DNA of 64,000 nucleotides. Origin: MVRE01 sp015660965 (GTDB lineage Archaea > Halobacteriota > Methanomicrobia > Methanomicrobiales > Methanospirillaceae). How positions within the stretch are numbered: the first letter of the stretch is position 1; every line of letters begins with the position of its first letter. Of the stretch, positions 35,063 through 43,785 are shown piece by piece. The stretch covers positions 216,475 through 280,474 of the forward strand of contig JBEKCC010000002.1 in assembly GCA_050015095.1 (NCBI GenBank), in the 5' to 3' direction. The notes below the pieces were generated by a model. That model was not told where the DNA came from, did not search any database, and worked only from the letters and a program-made list of their open reading frames with translations. Both the position numbers and the translations under genes were made by a program.

Positions 35063-36027
35063 TCGTCCCTCCATGGCACAAGATCGCATCCAGCGCAGTT
35101 CGTGCACATCGTAAGTGCCTGCCGTGTATCTAATCCAGTATCTTGGAGTGCACGCTGATGCACAGAAAAGATCTTTTTAAGTCGTTCCGCTGATGGGCGT
35201 GGTGTTCCAGCGAGATCCGCAACGGGGTTGAGCGGACGTAGAACTGGGAGTATACCACGAGAGGTTAACCGTTTTATGCATTGCTCCATCTCTAAATCAG
35301 TTTCACCTAGTCCGATAATTACATTTGAAAAAACCCGTCCCTTACCAAAAAGCTTCACAGAACGTTCGAGAACTCCCCAGATGAGATCGTAATCAAGATC
35401 AGGGCACATCGATCCAAAAATTCGCGGAGTCGCTGCTTCAATATTGAATTTTACTTCAACAACACCGAGAGAATGAAGCCGATCGGGAGTCTGTTCTGTT
35501 GGATAAATTGATACCCCTATTGGAAGATTGAACTGGAGTATATTACGAACTACTTCCAGTACATATACCTCTTCCTCTTCGATATTTTTCAGAACACCGC
35601 TTGTAATCGCAATCGCTTTAACTCTATGCCGAACAGATTCGATAAGGGAAATAATTTCTTCAATACTTTTGCGATGCCCTGGATGATTGGGCACCTGACA
35701 GTAACGACAATGGAAGACACAGCGTTCTGTTACTGTAATAAATGCCTGTTCAGGACAATGGAGACCCGGTTGCAAAAGACGTCCCGATCTCATAGAACTA
35801 TCGAAATACAGATCTGCTATTCCACCACCTCGATGGATGATTTCAATTGGACTCGTGGCATTGAGAGCAAGTTTGACACGATGAGTTCCCATAGAAAAGA
35901 AGACGGCCCCCTTACCACCTGCTCCGGGACCCGCGGTTGATTCGGCAATATATTCATCTGCAGACACTCCACTGAGCCGAGTGGTGCCAATTTCTAGAAG
36001 GTGTGCCTTTAGATCTCTCCATTGCAT
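35059..36027 (-). CDS. Radical SAM protein in coenzyme B operon
   Basis: 322-residue radical SAM enzyme. The cluster motif CVFHCRYCQVP (CxxxCxxC, about 111-118) follows an N-terminal domain of about 105 residues (GGKGAVFFSMGTHRVKLAL). A biotin-synthase-like barrel follows (FNIEAATPRIFGSMCP, VIIGLGETDLEMEQCIK). Extra C-terminal Cys (LTMCTNCAGCDLVPW) could hold a second cluster, as in sulfur-inserting enzymes. It overlaps marker 11 upstream and the TPP enzyme downstream. A role in sulfur or carbon-skeleton chemistry of coenzyme B or another methanogen cofactor is inference. Confidence 0.88.
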   Translation of the reverse strand: MQWRDLKAHLLEIGTTRLSGVSADEYIAESTAGPGAGGKGAVFFSMGTHRVKLALNATSPIEIIHRGGGIADLYFDSSMRSGRLLQPGLHCPEQAFITVTERCVFHCRYCQVPNHPGHRKSIEEIISLIESVRHRVKAIAITSGVLKNIEEEEVYVLEVVRNILQFNLPIGVSIYPTEQTPDRLHSLGVVEVKFNIEAATPRIFGSMCPDLDYDLIWGVLERSVKLFGKGRVFSNVIIGLGETDLEMEQCIKRLTSRGILPVLRPLNPVADLAGTPRPSAERLKKIFSVHQRALQDTGLDTRQALTMCTNCAGCDLVPWRDE

Positions 36028-36905
36028 AATTCTAGAGCCTCCGCGTATTTTGTATAGAAGGGAAGTGCGGCAACAGCGCCGATAATACCCCGGCCTTCCA
36101 TAATAATCGATAGATGATCGTCATGAAGTGAGTTTAGTAACTTAAGTTTGATCTCCCCACGTTTGACCATCCTCCCAAACGCGATCAACTGTTTCGAAGG
36201 TGAAAAACCAATGTATGTCGCCATACCGGTCTTGTCAGAAAGTGTGTACCGTTTGAGAAGCCTTTGAAATTTTTCGATAAGTTGTTTCGGTTCTGTGGAT
36301 GCAAATTCGACCACTAAACTGACGCAATTCTTTGTCTTATATGGTACTGGGTACAACTGGACAATCGTATGCGAGAGATAGACTGAATTTTTGTCTTCTA
36401 CAGTCTTTGCAATGTTATGGACTAGAGTCCATGTTGCTCCCTCTTCTGGGGTATCTGTGTCATCAACACCAATTACTACCCGCTGTCGACGAGGAAGCCA
36501 AATTGTAGAACCCGCAACTTTCCCACCGCCAGATTCGTCACTTCTGCTCCTCAAGACTCCTTCTGCTTCACTACGACACGCAGCCGCTCCTACACCACCA
36601 CCGCCCATACCGATATAGGTGATCGTAATCTCTCGGTCATCGACTGCAACATCTGATATTCCTGCAGGGAACTTTGAACCTTCAAGTGCAAGATCAACAT
36701 GCCCCGGCCTAAGCATATACCGCATAATATTGCCAACACAACGAACAGATTCTACAAGCGGACTCTGTGCATATTGCTTCTTTGACCACATCGCTCCCCC
36801 TACACAATCAAAGAACTCAAATAATTCTAGCCTACTTCCCGTTTGATCCGCAACCGCACAAATCCGCGGGTAATTAATAACATAGGGTTCAGAAATAGTC
36901 TTCAT
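36009..36905 (-). CDS. Methanogenesis marker protein 11 (TiaS-like domain)
   Basis: About 298 residues from ATG 36905 (MKTISEPYVINYPRICAVAD); an ATG at 36935 is an alternative. It matches methanogenesis marker 11, found almost only in methanogens. A Gly-rich block GMGGGGVGAAACRSEAEG (about 120-137) precedes VVIGVDDTDTPEEGATW, the DDTD signature shared with the kinase-like domain of TiaS (agmatidine synthase), then a TiaS-like end (GRGIIGAVAALPF). It probably binds ATP and activates a substrate. First gene of the aks operon in this window; function unknown. Confidence 0.85.
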   Translation of the reverse strand: MKTISEPYVINYPRICAVADQTGSRLELFEFFDCVGGAMWSKKQYAQSPLVESVRCVGNIMRYMLRPGHVDLALEGSKFPAGISDVAVDDREITITYIGMGGGGVGAAACRSEAEGVLRSRSDESGGGKVAGSTIWLPRRQRVVIGVDDTDTPEEGATWTLVHNIAKTVEDKNSVYLSHTIVQLYPVPYKTKNCVSLVVEFASTEPKQLIEKFQRLLKRYTLSDKTGMATYIGFSPSKQLIAFGRMVKRGEIKLKLLNSLHDDHLSIIMEGRGIIGAVAALPFYTKYAEALELCNGEI

Positions 36906-37052
36906 ACGATCTTGCCGCCTCAAACCCCGGATCATCCCAAAATTTTTTTCTCTTTACGTCGGGATACAAAGTGTTCATGTTATTGCCGAAATTTTCGTTA
37001 ACAAAAACAATCGGTGATAAAAGTATATAAAAAAAGCGATTGATGAAAAAAT

Positions 37053-37940
37053 TTAAAGAACTTTATGAAGCTCAATCTTAAATGGCCCTAGAGTGCCACC
37101 GAAATTTCCGGCAGAAATAAATTTTACACCCGGAACTTTACATGCTGCCTTGATACCAGTTGCCATTGCTTCTGCAACGGATTTCTCATCTAGGCCATCA
37201 ATAACGATTTCGTAAATAGCTTTGATTCCAGCTGGAACTTTGCTATCAGGGACCTTTTCGCGAAGTGTTGGACAATATTTTTCGTTTGTAGATGCTACCA
37301 TGAATTTATACTTTAAACTCCCTACTTTGGAACCACTTGCAACAATTCCTCCCGGGAAACTGGTTATGACACCTTTGACTTTTGCAATTGTATCTGATGC
37401 CGCTTTAGCACCCATCAATGCTGCCATTTGATTTTCACCCATAACAAAGAAGTTGCCCCCTGCTACCCCCTTTACCATGCCGAATTCTTCCTCACCGATA
37501 TATTCACCGTTCATGATGGGAATAACCCAACATTTTCTTCCTCCAACTTCCTTTTGGTATTCGTATCCATCTCCAAAGAAGTGAAGTTTGACGGGTATTT
37601 TTTCTTCTGCATTCTGAATGCCATTGAACACTGCCGTTGTTGGGGCTGTAAGAACACACTCAGCAAGACGTTCGACAACCTGTTCTTTCAGCTTCTTTTT
37701 ACTTGCGCAAATCAGGATCGAAACGCCTGGTCTCCCATCGGGAGTTTCATTCCCAGGAATGAATTCATTTTCAATACCCGCTTCGCAAGGACAGCCAATA
37801 GCAGATGTTGCAAAACCAGTCGCCTCTGTTGCAGCTTTGAATGCCCATTCTTGGGTGACCGCCGTAATTATAATCCGACAGATCCATGTCGGAAATGCCT
37901 CGGCATAGGTGTTGTCAATTGTAACGCCGTTGATTTCCAT
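37053..37940 (-). CDS. ftr: Formylmethanofuran:H4MPT formyltransferase
   Basis: 295 residues from ATG 37940 (MEINGVTIDNTYAEAFPTW), with ribosome site ggagg at about 37947-37951. It catalyses transfer of the formyl group from methanofuran to tetrahydromethanopterin, step 2 of CO2 reduction. Family blocks: AIGCPCEAGIE, PDGRPGVSI, FFGDGYEYQKEVGGRKCWVIPIMNGEY, MGENQMAALMGAKAA and FPGGIVASGSKVGSLKYKFMVASTN. Acidic composition is usual. It is divergent from the fwd-hdr operon that makes its substrate. Confidence 0.97.
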   Translation of the reverse strand: MEINGVTIDNTYAEAFPTWICRIIITAVTQEWAFKAATEATGFATSAIGCPCEAGIENEFIPGNETPDGRPGVSILICASKKKLKEQVVERLAECVLTAPTTAVFNGIQNAEEKIPVKLHFFGDGYEYQKEVGGRKCWVIPIMNGEYIGEEEFGMVKGVAGGNFFVMGENQMAALMGAKAASDTIAKVKGVITSFPGGIVASGSKVGSLKYKFMVASTNEKYCPTLREKVPDSKVPAGIKAIYEIVIDGLDEKSVAEAMATGIKAACKVPGVKFISAGNFGGTLGPFKIELHKVL

Positions 37941-38105
37941 AAATAACCTCCGGTACCACAACAGTTGAATGATAACTATAGAATAAATTTTCTAAATTAA
38001 TCTAAGAATTTTTAGCGCATAAAAAATAGGGCAAAAAGTAAAATAAAAGAAATTAACATTTACCAATGACTAAGTTTACTAATTTAAAAAATAGGTATAT
38101 TTTTT

Positions 38106-38117
38106 TGTATATATACC
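38106..38117 (+). promoter_or_regulatory. Probable TATA box of the fwd-hdr operon
   Basis: tgtatatatacc in an AT-rich tract (38080-38117) about 90-100 bases before fwdG. This predicts a leader of about 60 bases. The same 265-base region must also hold the ftr promoter on the other strand. Confidence 0.4.
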
Positions 38118-38205
38118 ATGTAATTTCAGAACATTTATCTACATTTCTTAACCATCTTGTGATAGTCGATTTTTAGAATCGATTATAGCTGGTGCGTGAA
38201 AAAAA

Positions 38206-38472
38206 ATGACATTTGCAGTGCATATAAACATAGAAAATTGTACCGGCTGTAACAATTGTGTTGTTGCGTGTCCTGTGGACGCATTGGAGCTGCACACGGT
38301 AGATCCTTCATCAAAAGACAAGATCTACAAAGTTAAGGACGGAAAATCTGTTGTTCTTGACTTTAAAGGTGAGCTCTGCGCCGGTTGTGGCGTTTGTGTC
38401 GAGGCATGTCCGCACGATGTTATTAAGCTGACAGGACCCTGGGAGTCCAGAGTTCAGGCAAAGGTACAATAG
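38206..38472 (+). CDS. fwdG: Formylmethanofuran dehydrogenase ferredoxin subunit FwdG
   Basis: 88-residue 2[4Fe-4S] ferredoxin. Motifs CTGCNNCVVACP (residues 13-24) and CAGCGVCVEACP (about 61-72) are separated by a longer insert than in common ferredoxins, as in FwdG. It delivers low-potential electrons to the formylmethanofuran dehydrogenase core. First gene of the ten-gene fwd-hdr operon. Confidence 0.9.
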   Translation: MTFAVHINIENCTGCNNCVVACPVDALELHTVDPSSKDKIYKVKDGKSVVLDFKGELCAGCGVCVEACPHDVIKLTGPWESRVQAKVQ

Positions 38473-38495
38473 AGGAACAGCGTGAGGGTTAAAAT

Positions 38496-39668
38496 ATGCC
38501 ATTGTTTCCAAAGTTTTCAAAAAAGAGAGATGGTTTAAACGTTGTGATGGAGCAGCGTCTCCTTCAGACCGTTAACAACCTAGTTCTAAATTCAGAGACT
38601 TGCACCGGATGTGGCATCTGCGTTGAAGCATGCCCCGAAGAAGCCATTGTGCTCGGTCTCGTTGGAGCTGCAAAGCGTGGTGCCATTGACTACGCTGCCC
38701 CTATAGATGTTGACGAGGTCAAGTGCTCGTATTGTGGGGTCTGCGTTATCATGTGCCCGTTCAATGCATTGACTCTGAAGGTAGACGGACAGGAAAGGCT
38801 CCCCATCATTGAAAAGGAGGGGTTCCCCCAGTATGATATGAAGGCAGAGATCGATAATGAGAAGTGTGTCAAGTGTACAATCTGCGAAGAAGTTTGTCCA
38901 CGTGAAGCCATTAATCGCGATGTCCCTGCTTATGAAAGTACATACAAGGAACCTGTTTTAAATGCGAAAGAACGTCAAACCGCAATCAAGACGAAGACGA
39001 CTTTTACCGTCGATAAAGAGAAATGCACATATTGCGGTCTTTGCGGTGCCCTTTGTCCGGCAATCGTTGTAAAGCACAAAGAATTCACTGCTGAAAGTGG
39101 TAAAGTCGAAGGCGATGTCATCTGGGATGAGACAAAATGCGATGCATGTAAAGTTTGTGTCGAAGCTTGTCCTGAAGAATGTATCATCGTTGAACGAGAG
39201 ATTATCTCAGATAAGGTTGATGGTAAAGTCGACATTATCCAAGATAACTGTTGTACCTGTCAGTGGTGTTCACGGAACTGCCCCCCCGAAGCAATTACTG
39301 TCGAGAAAATCTTTGAAGGGGATATTGAATTCCACGCCGAAAAATGTCCTGGTGGCTGCTCCACGTGTGCTGAGATCTGCCCGGCAAATGCGATCTATCT
39401 CCCAACTCCAAAACCCGCGGCCGAGATGAAGCACGAGATCGAATCCACCATCGCAGTTAACAAAGATTTCTGCATTTTGTGCGGTGCATGTGTAAATGCA
39501 TGCCCAGGTGAGGATATTATCATCATGCAAAGAACTGGCGTGCGCATGAAAGGTACCGAGACTGACCTGTTCAAAAAGATTAAGGAAAAACTCTTCACCA
39601 AGAGAACTTCGAAGGTTAAAGAGGATATTACTGGACAGGTTTCTCTGAAGGAAATGGGAAAGGTGTGA
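38496..39668 (+). CDS. fwdF: Polyferredoxin FwdF
   Basis: 390-residue polyferredoxin with eight CxxCxxCxxxCP-type motifs visible (for example CTGCGICVEACP, CSYCGVCVIMCP, CVKCTICEEVCP, CTYCGLCGALCP, CDACKVCVEACP, CCTCQWCSRNCP, CPGGCSTCAEICP, CILCGACVNACP), hence up to eight [4Fe-4S] clusters. In the Fwd complex it wires electrons from the heterodisulfide reductase side to the tungsten/molybdenum site. It follows fwdG by 23 bases. Confidence 0.93.
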   Translation: MPLFPKFSKKRDGLNVVMEQRLLQTVNNLVLNSETCTGCGICVEACPEEAIVLGLVGAAKRGAIDYAAPIDVDEVKCSYCGVCVIMCPFNALTLKVDGQERLPIIEKEGFPQYDMKAEIDNEKCVKCTICEEVCPREAINRDVPAYESTYKEPVLNAKERQTAIKTKTTFTVDKEKCTYCGLCGALCPAIVVKHKEFTAESGKVEGDVIWDETKCDACKVCVEACPEECIIVEREIISDKVDGKVDIIQDNCCTCQWCSRNCPPEAITVEKIFEGDIEFHAEKCPGGCSTCAEICPANAIYLPTPKPAAEMKHEIESTIAVNKDFCILCGACVNACPGEDIIIMQRTGVRMKGTETDLFKKIKEKLFTKRTSKVKEDITGQVSLKEMGKV

Positions 39669-39677
39669 GGCGACACC

Positions 39678-40259
39678 ATGGTAAGGAAAAAAGGTTATCC
39701 AGAAGCACTGGAGAAAAAGCTCCATGATCAGCGATATTACCGTGAGGATTCAAATCCTGAATTTCTCCCGAAAGTAAAGGCAATTTCACGCACCATCGCA
39801 CACATGTGTTTTCAGTGCGGTACATGCACTGGGTCATGCCCATCCGCACCTCGTAGCACGTACAGGATCCGTCATTTTATGCGGAGAGCTGTGCTTGGAT
39901 TAGAAAATGAAGCGTTGACAGATCCGGATCTGTGGTTATGTACGACTTGTTACAGCTGTACAGATAGATGCCCACGCGATATCGCACCAACAGATGTAAT
40001 TATGGCAATGAGAAACCTCGCATTTAAGAGGGATATAATACCGGTCAACTTCCTAAAAACCGTTCAGGCGATTTATAGTTCTGGACATGGTGTGCCAAAT
40101 AATGATGTTAATAGAGCGGCACGTGAGAGACTCGGTCTCACCCGTGATCCGCCAACAACCCATATGTATCCTGAATATGTTAAGGGAATCCAGAAGATTT
40201 TGGACCACTACAAACTGAAGGCAAATGCTGACCGAATTGTCAAGGAGAGGGAGGGGTAA
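39678..40259 (+). CDS. hdrC: Heterodisulfide reductase subunit C
   Basis: 193-residue soluble HdrC with two [4Fe-4S] motifs, CFQCGTCTGSCP (44-55) and CTTCYSCTDRCP (88-99). It passes electrons from HdrA to the catalytic HdrB subunit that reduces CoM-S-S-CoB. Ribosome site gtgagg; located between fwdF and hdrB, so Hdr and Fwd subunits are made from one message. Confidence 0.95.
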   Translation: MVRKKGYPEALEKKLHDQRYYREDSNPEFLPKVKAISRTIAHMCFQCGTCTGSCPSAPRSTYRIRHFMRRAVLGLENEALTDPDLWLCTTCYSCTDRCPRDIAPTDVIMAMRNLAFKRDIIPVNFLKTVQAIYSSGHGVPNNDVNRAARERLGLTRDPPTTHMYPEYVKGIQKILDHYKLKANADRIVKEREG

Positions 40260-40265
40260 GATACC

Positions 40266-41183
40266 ATGTCAGAAGCAAAACACACGTTCGCATTCTATCT
40301 TGGCTGTATTGCCCCGAACCGGTACCCTGGCTGCGAAGCCGCATCCATCAAGGCCATGAAAAAACTCGGTGTTGATCTGGTACCCCTTAAGGGTGCAAGC
40401 TGCTGCCCGGCACCCGGCGCATTCGGTTCAATCGACCTCAATGTATTCTATGCAATGGCAGCCCGAAACCTAGTCCTCGCTGAACAAATGAAGATGGACA
40501 TCGCCCTACTCTGCAACGGGTGTTATAAGTCCATCTGGGAGGTCAACCACAAGCTCAAGCACAACAAGGACCTTAAAGATGGCGTCAATGAGGTGCTCAA
40601 AGAACTCGACATGGAGTATAAGGGCACTATCAATGTCTACCATACTGCAGAACTTCTCTACAATGAAAGGTTCATTGGTGTCCAGAAAGTCCGCGACAGC
40701 GTCACCAACCCACTCAAAGGGGCACGCATCGCTGTCCATTATGGCTGTCACCTGATGAAGCCCCACAAGGACCGGGAATTCGAAAAGGAGTCAATGCTGA
40801 ATACCGAACACCCGACCTGGATGGAAGAGCTGGTTGCCGCTCTTGGCGCAACACCGGTGGAGTACCGGAACAAGATGCAGTGTTGTGGTGCTGGTGGCGG
40901 TGTCCGAGGATACGATATCGTGCACTCGCTGGATATCACCAACGAGAAGATGATCAACCTCAAAGAGGTCAAGGTGGATGCACTGACGGATATCTGCCCG
41001 TTCTGTCAGCTCCAGTTCGACCGCGGCCAAATTGAAATTAAGGAAAAATTTGGTGTTACGTACGATCTCCCCGTCCTGCACTATGCTGAGCTTTTAGGAC
41101 TGGCGCAGGGAATGAGTCCGCAGGACCTCGGGCTTGATCTTCATGGGATCAGCTGTGAGCCATTCCTGCAAAAGGTCCTGTGA
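40266..41183 (+). CDS. hdrB: Heterodisulfide reductase subunit B
   Basis: 305-residue catalytic subunit with two CCG domains that bind the non-cubane [4Fe-4S] clusters splitting CoM-S-S-CoB. Domain 1: C14, C46-C47 (SCCPAPGAFGS) and C83-x-x-C86; domain 2: YGCHLMKP, QCCGAGGGVRG and CPFCQLQFD. Spacing follows the family rule C-x31-39-CC-x35-36-CxxC. Six bases after hdrC. Confidence 0.96.
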   Translation: MSEAKHTFAFYLGCIAPNRYPGCEAASIKAMKKLGVDLVPLKGASCCPAPGAFGSIDLNVFYAMAARNLVLAEQMKMDIALLCNGCYKSIWEVNHKLKHNKDLKDGVNEVLKELDMEYKGTINVYHTAELLYNERFIGVQKVRDSVTNPLKGARIAVHYGCHLMKPHKDREFEKESMLNTEHPTWMEELVAALGATPVEYRNKMQCCGAGGGVRGYDIVHSLDITNEKMINLKEVKVDALTDICPFCQLQFDRGQIEIKEKFGVTYDLPVLHYAELLGLAQGMSPQDLGLDLHGISCEPFLQKVL

Positions 41184-41193
41184 GGTGAGAAAG

Positions 41194-43344
41194 ATGGCAG
41201 AAAAGAAGAAAGCAAGTACTAAGAAAACAGAAGCAAAGAAGCAGGAAGTCAAACACGAAGCCCCCGTAAAACAGGAAGCTCCAGTAAAAATGGAAGCTAA
41301 AACGCAGGCACCCGCGAAGGTTCCGGTTACAACCGGGCCGAAGGTTAAACCACGCATTGGCGTATTCATCTGTCACTGTGGTACCAACATAGCCGGTTCG
41401 ATTGATATCAAAGCGGTTGAAGCGTATGCAAAGACCCTGCCCTATGTGGTCCATGCTGATAACTACCAGTATATTTGTTCCACACCGGGCCAAAAGAAAA
41501 TTACTGACGCCATCAAAGAGCAAAAGCTCACCGGAACTGTTGTGGCTGCATGTTCCCCGCGTCTCCACGAACCGACATTCAGAACCGCAACAAAGGAGGG
41601 TGGCCTAAACCCGTTCCGGTTTGAGATGGCAAACATCCGCGAGCAAAACGCGTGGGTGCACATGCATGACAAAGAGGCAGCTACCGAAAAGGCAAAGGAT
41701 GCTGTACGTATCGCTGTTGCTAAGGCCTCGCTCCTACAGGACCTCACCCCGAAGACAGTGTCTGTTGAGAAAGCGGCAATGGTTGTCGGTGCCGGTATTG
41801 CAGGAATGCAGGCAGCGCTCGATCTCGCGGCGGCTGGAATCAAGACATACCTCATCGAAAAGAGCCCGAGTATCGGTGGACGCATGTCCCAGCTCGACAA
41901 AACGTTCCCGACACTCGACTGTTCGCAATGCATCCTGACACCAAAGATGGTGGATGTTGGTAGAAGTCCCAATATCGAACTAATGACCTACTGCGATGTC
42001 GAATCTGTCGAAGGGTTTATTGGCAACTTTGATGTGACCATCCGCAAAAAAGCCCGCGGTGTCCTGTCGATGCCAGAAGCGGAGGCAAAGGGTATTGTTG
42101 GCGGCGGTTGCAATGGCTGTGGTGACTGTGAACCGGTCTGCCCGGTCATCAAGCCCAATCCGTTTGAGATGGGAATGAAACCGCGGAAGGCAATTTACAT
42201 ATATCACCCACAGGTTGTTCCACTTCTCTATACCATTGATTGGGACTCCTGTGTTAAGTGTGGTCTGTGTGTAACGGCATGCGGTGAGAAGAAAGCAATC
42301 GACCTCGAACAAAAGGATGAATTTGTCAAGGTCAAGGTCGGAACCGCCATTCTTGCTACAGGATTTGATCTTTTCCCGATTGAAAAGAAGACTGAATGGG
42401 GATACAAGACTTATGAGAATGTCGTCACGAGCCTTGAATTCGAGCGACTGATCTGTGCATCCGGTCCGACCAGCGGTCACCTCATCCGCCCAAGTGATGG
42501 TGAGACGCCTAAGAGAGTTGCATTCGTGCTCTGCGCCGGCTCCCGTGACAATGCCGGTATTGGCAAACCGTACTGTTCAAGATTCTGCTGCATGTATTCC
42601 TTAAAGCACGCACACCAAATTTATGAGAAGATTCCCGGTGTTGCCTCGTACCTCTTCTATATGGACATACGTTCATTCGGTAAGATGTATGAGGAATTTT
42701 ACTACCGCATCCAAGACGAAGGCGCTAAGTTCATCCGCGGACGTGTAGCAAACATCCTCGAAGATCCAGCAACGAAGAATCTGCACGTTTATGCGGACGA
42801 TACACTGCTCAACCGGCCGGTCGATATGGAAGTCGATCTTGTCGTGCTCGCAGCAGCTGTGCAGCCCGGATGGGACACCGATAGGACACGCAAATTATTC
42901 GGTGTTTCGTGTTCGAGTGATGGATGGCTGCTAGAAGCCCACCCCAAGCTGAACCCGTGCGGAACCACAACTGCCGGCGTCTTCATTGCCGGTGTCTGTC
43001 AAGGACCGAAAGATATCCCAGACACTGTTTCATCGGCAGAAGGAGCTGCCTCTGCAGCTAGTATTCCAATTCACAAAGGAGAGGTCGAACTTGAACCATA
43101 CTTCGCAATGTGTATTGAAGAAAAATGCGCAGGATGTGGCATGTGCGTAAACCTCTGTCCATATAGTGCTCTTGCTCTTGTTGAGAAAGACGGACGTAAG
43201 GTCATGGAGGTCACTGAAGCAAAGTGTAAAGGTTGTGGTACTTGCGGTGGTTTCTGCCCTGGTGGTGCAATTTGGATGAACCACTTTGCCACGCCCCAGA
43301 TCGTTGCTCAAATCGATGCATTTTTCCTTGGGGGGGAACGGTAA
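41194..43344 (+). CDS. hdrA: Heterodisulfide reductase subunit A (electron-bifurcating)
   Basis: 716 residues from ATG 41194, which has the ribosome site gaggtgag; an earlier in-frame ATG (41134) lies inside hdrB. Residues 1-50 form a Lys/Ala/Glu/Pro-rich tail, an unusual extension. Then come the HdrA N-terminal domain (IGVFICHCGTNIAGSI), the FAD fold VVGAGIAGMQAALDLAAAG, an inserted cluster region (LDCSQCILTP), CNGCGDCEPVCPV, CVKCGLCVTACG and two C-terminal ferredoxin motifs (CAGCGMCVNLCP, CKGCGTCGGFCP). FAD bifurcates electrons between heterodisulfide and ferredoxin. Confidence 0.96.
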   Translation: MAEKKKASTKKTEAKKQEVKHEAPVKQEAPVKMEAKTQAPAKVPVTTGPKVKPRIGVFICHCGTNIAGSIDIKAVEAYAKTLPYVVHADNYQYICSTPGQKKITDAIKEQKLTGTVVAACSPRLHEPTFRTATKEGGLNPFRFEMANIREQNAWVHMHDKEAATEKAKDAVRIAVAKASLLQDLTPKTVSVEKAAMVVGAGIAGMQAALDLAAAGIKTYLIEKSPSIGGRMSQLDKTFPTLDCSQCILTPKMVDVGRSPNIELMTYCDVESVEGFIGNFDVTIRKKARGVLSMPEAEAKGIVGGGCNGCGDCEPVCPVIKPNPFEMGMKPRKAIYIYHPQVVPLLYTIDWDSCVKCGLCVTACGEKKAIDLEQKDEFVKVKVGTAILATGFDLFPIEKKTEWGYKTYENVVTSLEFERLICASGPTSGHLIRPSDGETPKRVAFVLCAGSRDNAGIGKPYCSRFCCMYSLKHAHQIYEKIPGVASYLFYMDIRSFGKMYEEFYYRIQDEGAKFIRGRVANILEDPATKNLHVYADDTLLNRPVDMEVDLVVLAAAVQPGWDTDRTRKLFGVSCSSDGWLLEAHPKLNPCGTTTAGVFIAGVCQGPKDIPDTVSSAEGAASAASIPIHKGEVELEPYFAMCIEEKCAGCGMCVNLCPYSALALVEKDGRKVMEVTEAKCKGCGTCGGFCPGGAIWMNHFATPQIVAQIDAFFLGGER

Positions 43345-43770
43345 ATGGCAGATGAAACGTGGAAACCCAAAATCCTTGGTATTCTCTGCAACTGGTGCTC
43401 ATATGCTGGTGCTGACCTTGCCGGTGGTGGCCGTATACAGTATCCACCTGATGTCCGAATCGTTCGTGTAATGTGCTCTGGACGTATTGACGCACTTTTT
43501 GTCTTGAAATGTTTTGCAGATGGTGCGGATGGTGTTCTTGTATCAGGCTGTCATTTTGGAGATTGCCACTATCTCGAGGGCAACTTCAAAGGAGCAAAGC
43601 GGATGTTTATGGTTAAACGTCTGATGAAAAGCATTGGACTTGACGACCGCCGCTTCAGAATGACCTTTGTCTCGGCATCTGAAGGAGCAAAATGGGGAAA
43701 AGTCATAACCGATGTGGTCACGACCATCAATGAACTAGGGCCAAGTCCAATCAAGGAGTTCAATAAATAA
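43345..43770 (+). CDS. mvhD: MvhD-type [2Fe-2S] subunit
   Basis: 141-residue protein linking HdrA to a hydrogenase or formate dehydrogenase. Conserved Cys in CNWCSYAGADLAGG (C15, C18), VMCSGRID (C44) and GCHFGDCHY bind a [2Fe-2S] cluster. No mvhG/mvhA hydrogenase genes follow, so the electron donor module (Mvh, Frh or FdhAB) is encoded elsewhere. It starts one base after the hdrA stop. Confidence 0.93.
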   Translation: MADETWKPKILGILCNWCSYAGADLAGGGRIQYPPDVRIVRVMCSGRIDALFVLKCFADGADGVLVSGCHFGDCHYLEGNFKGAKRMFMVKRLMKSIGLDDRRFRMTFVSASEGAKWGKVITDVVTTINELGPSPIKEFNK

Positions 43771-43785
43771 CGGAGTGTGTTCTCA

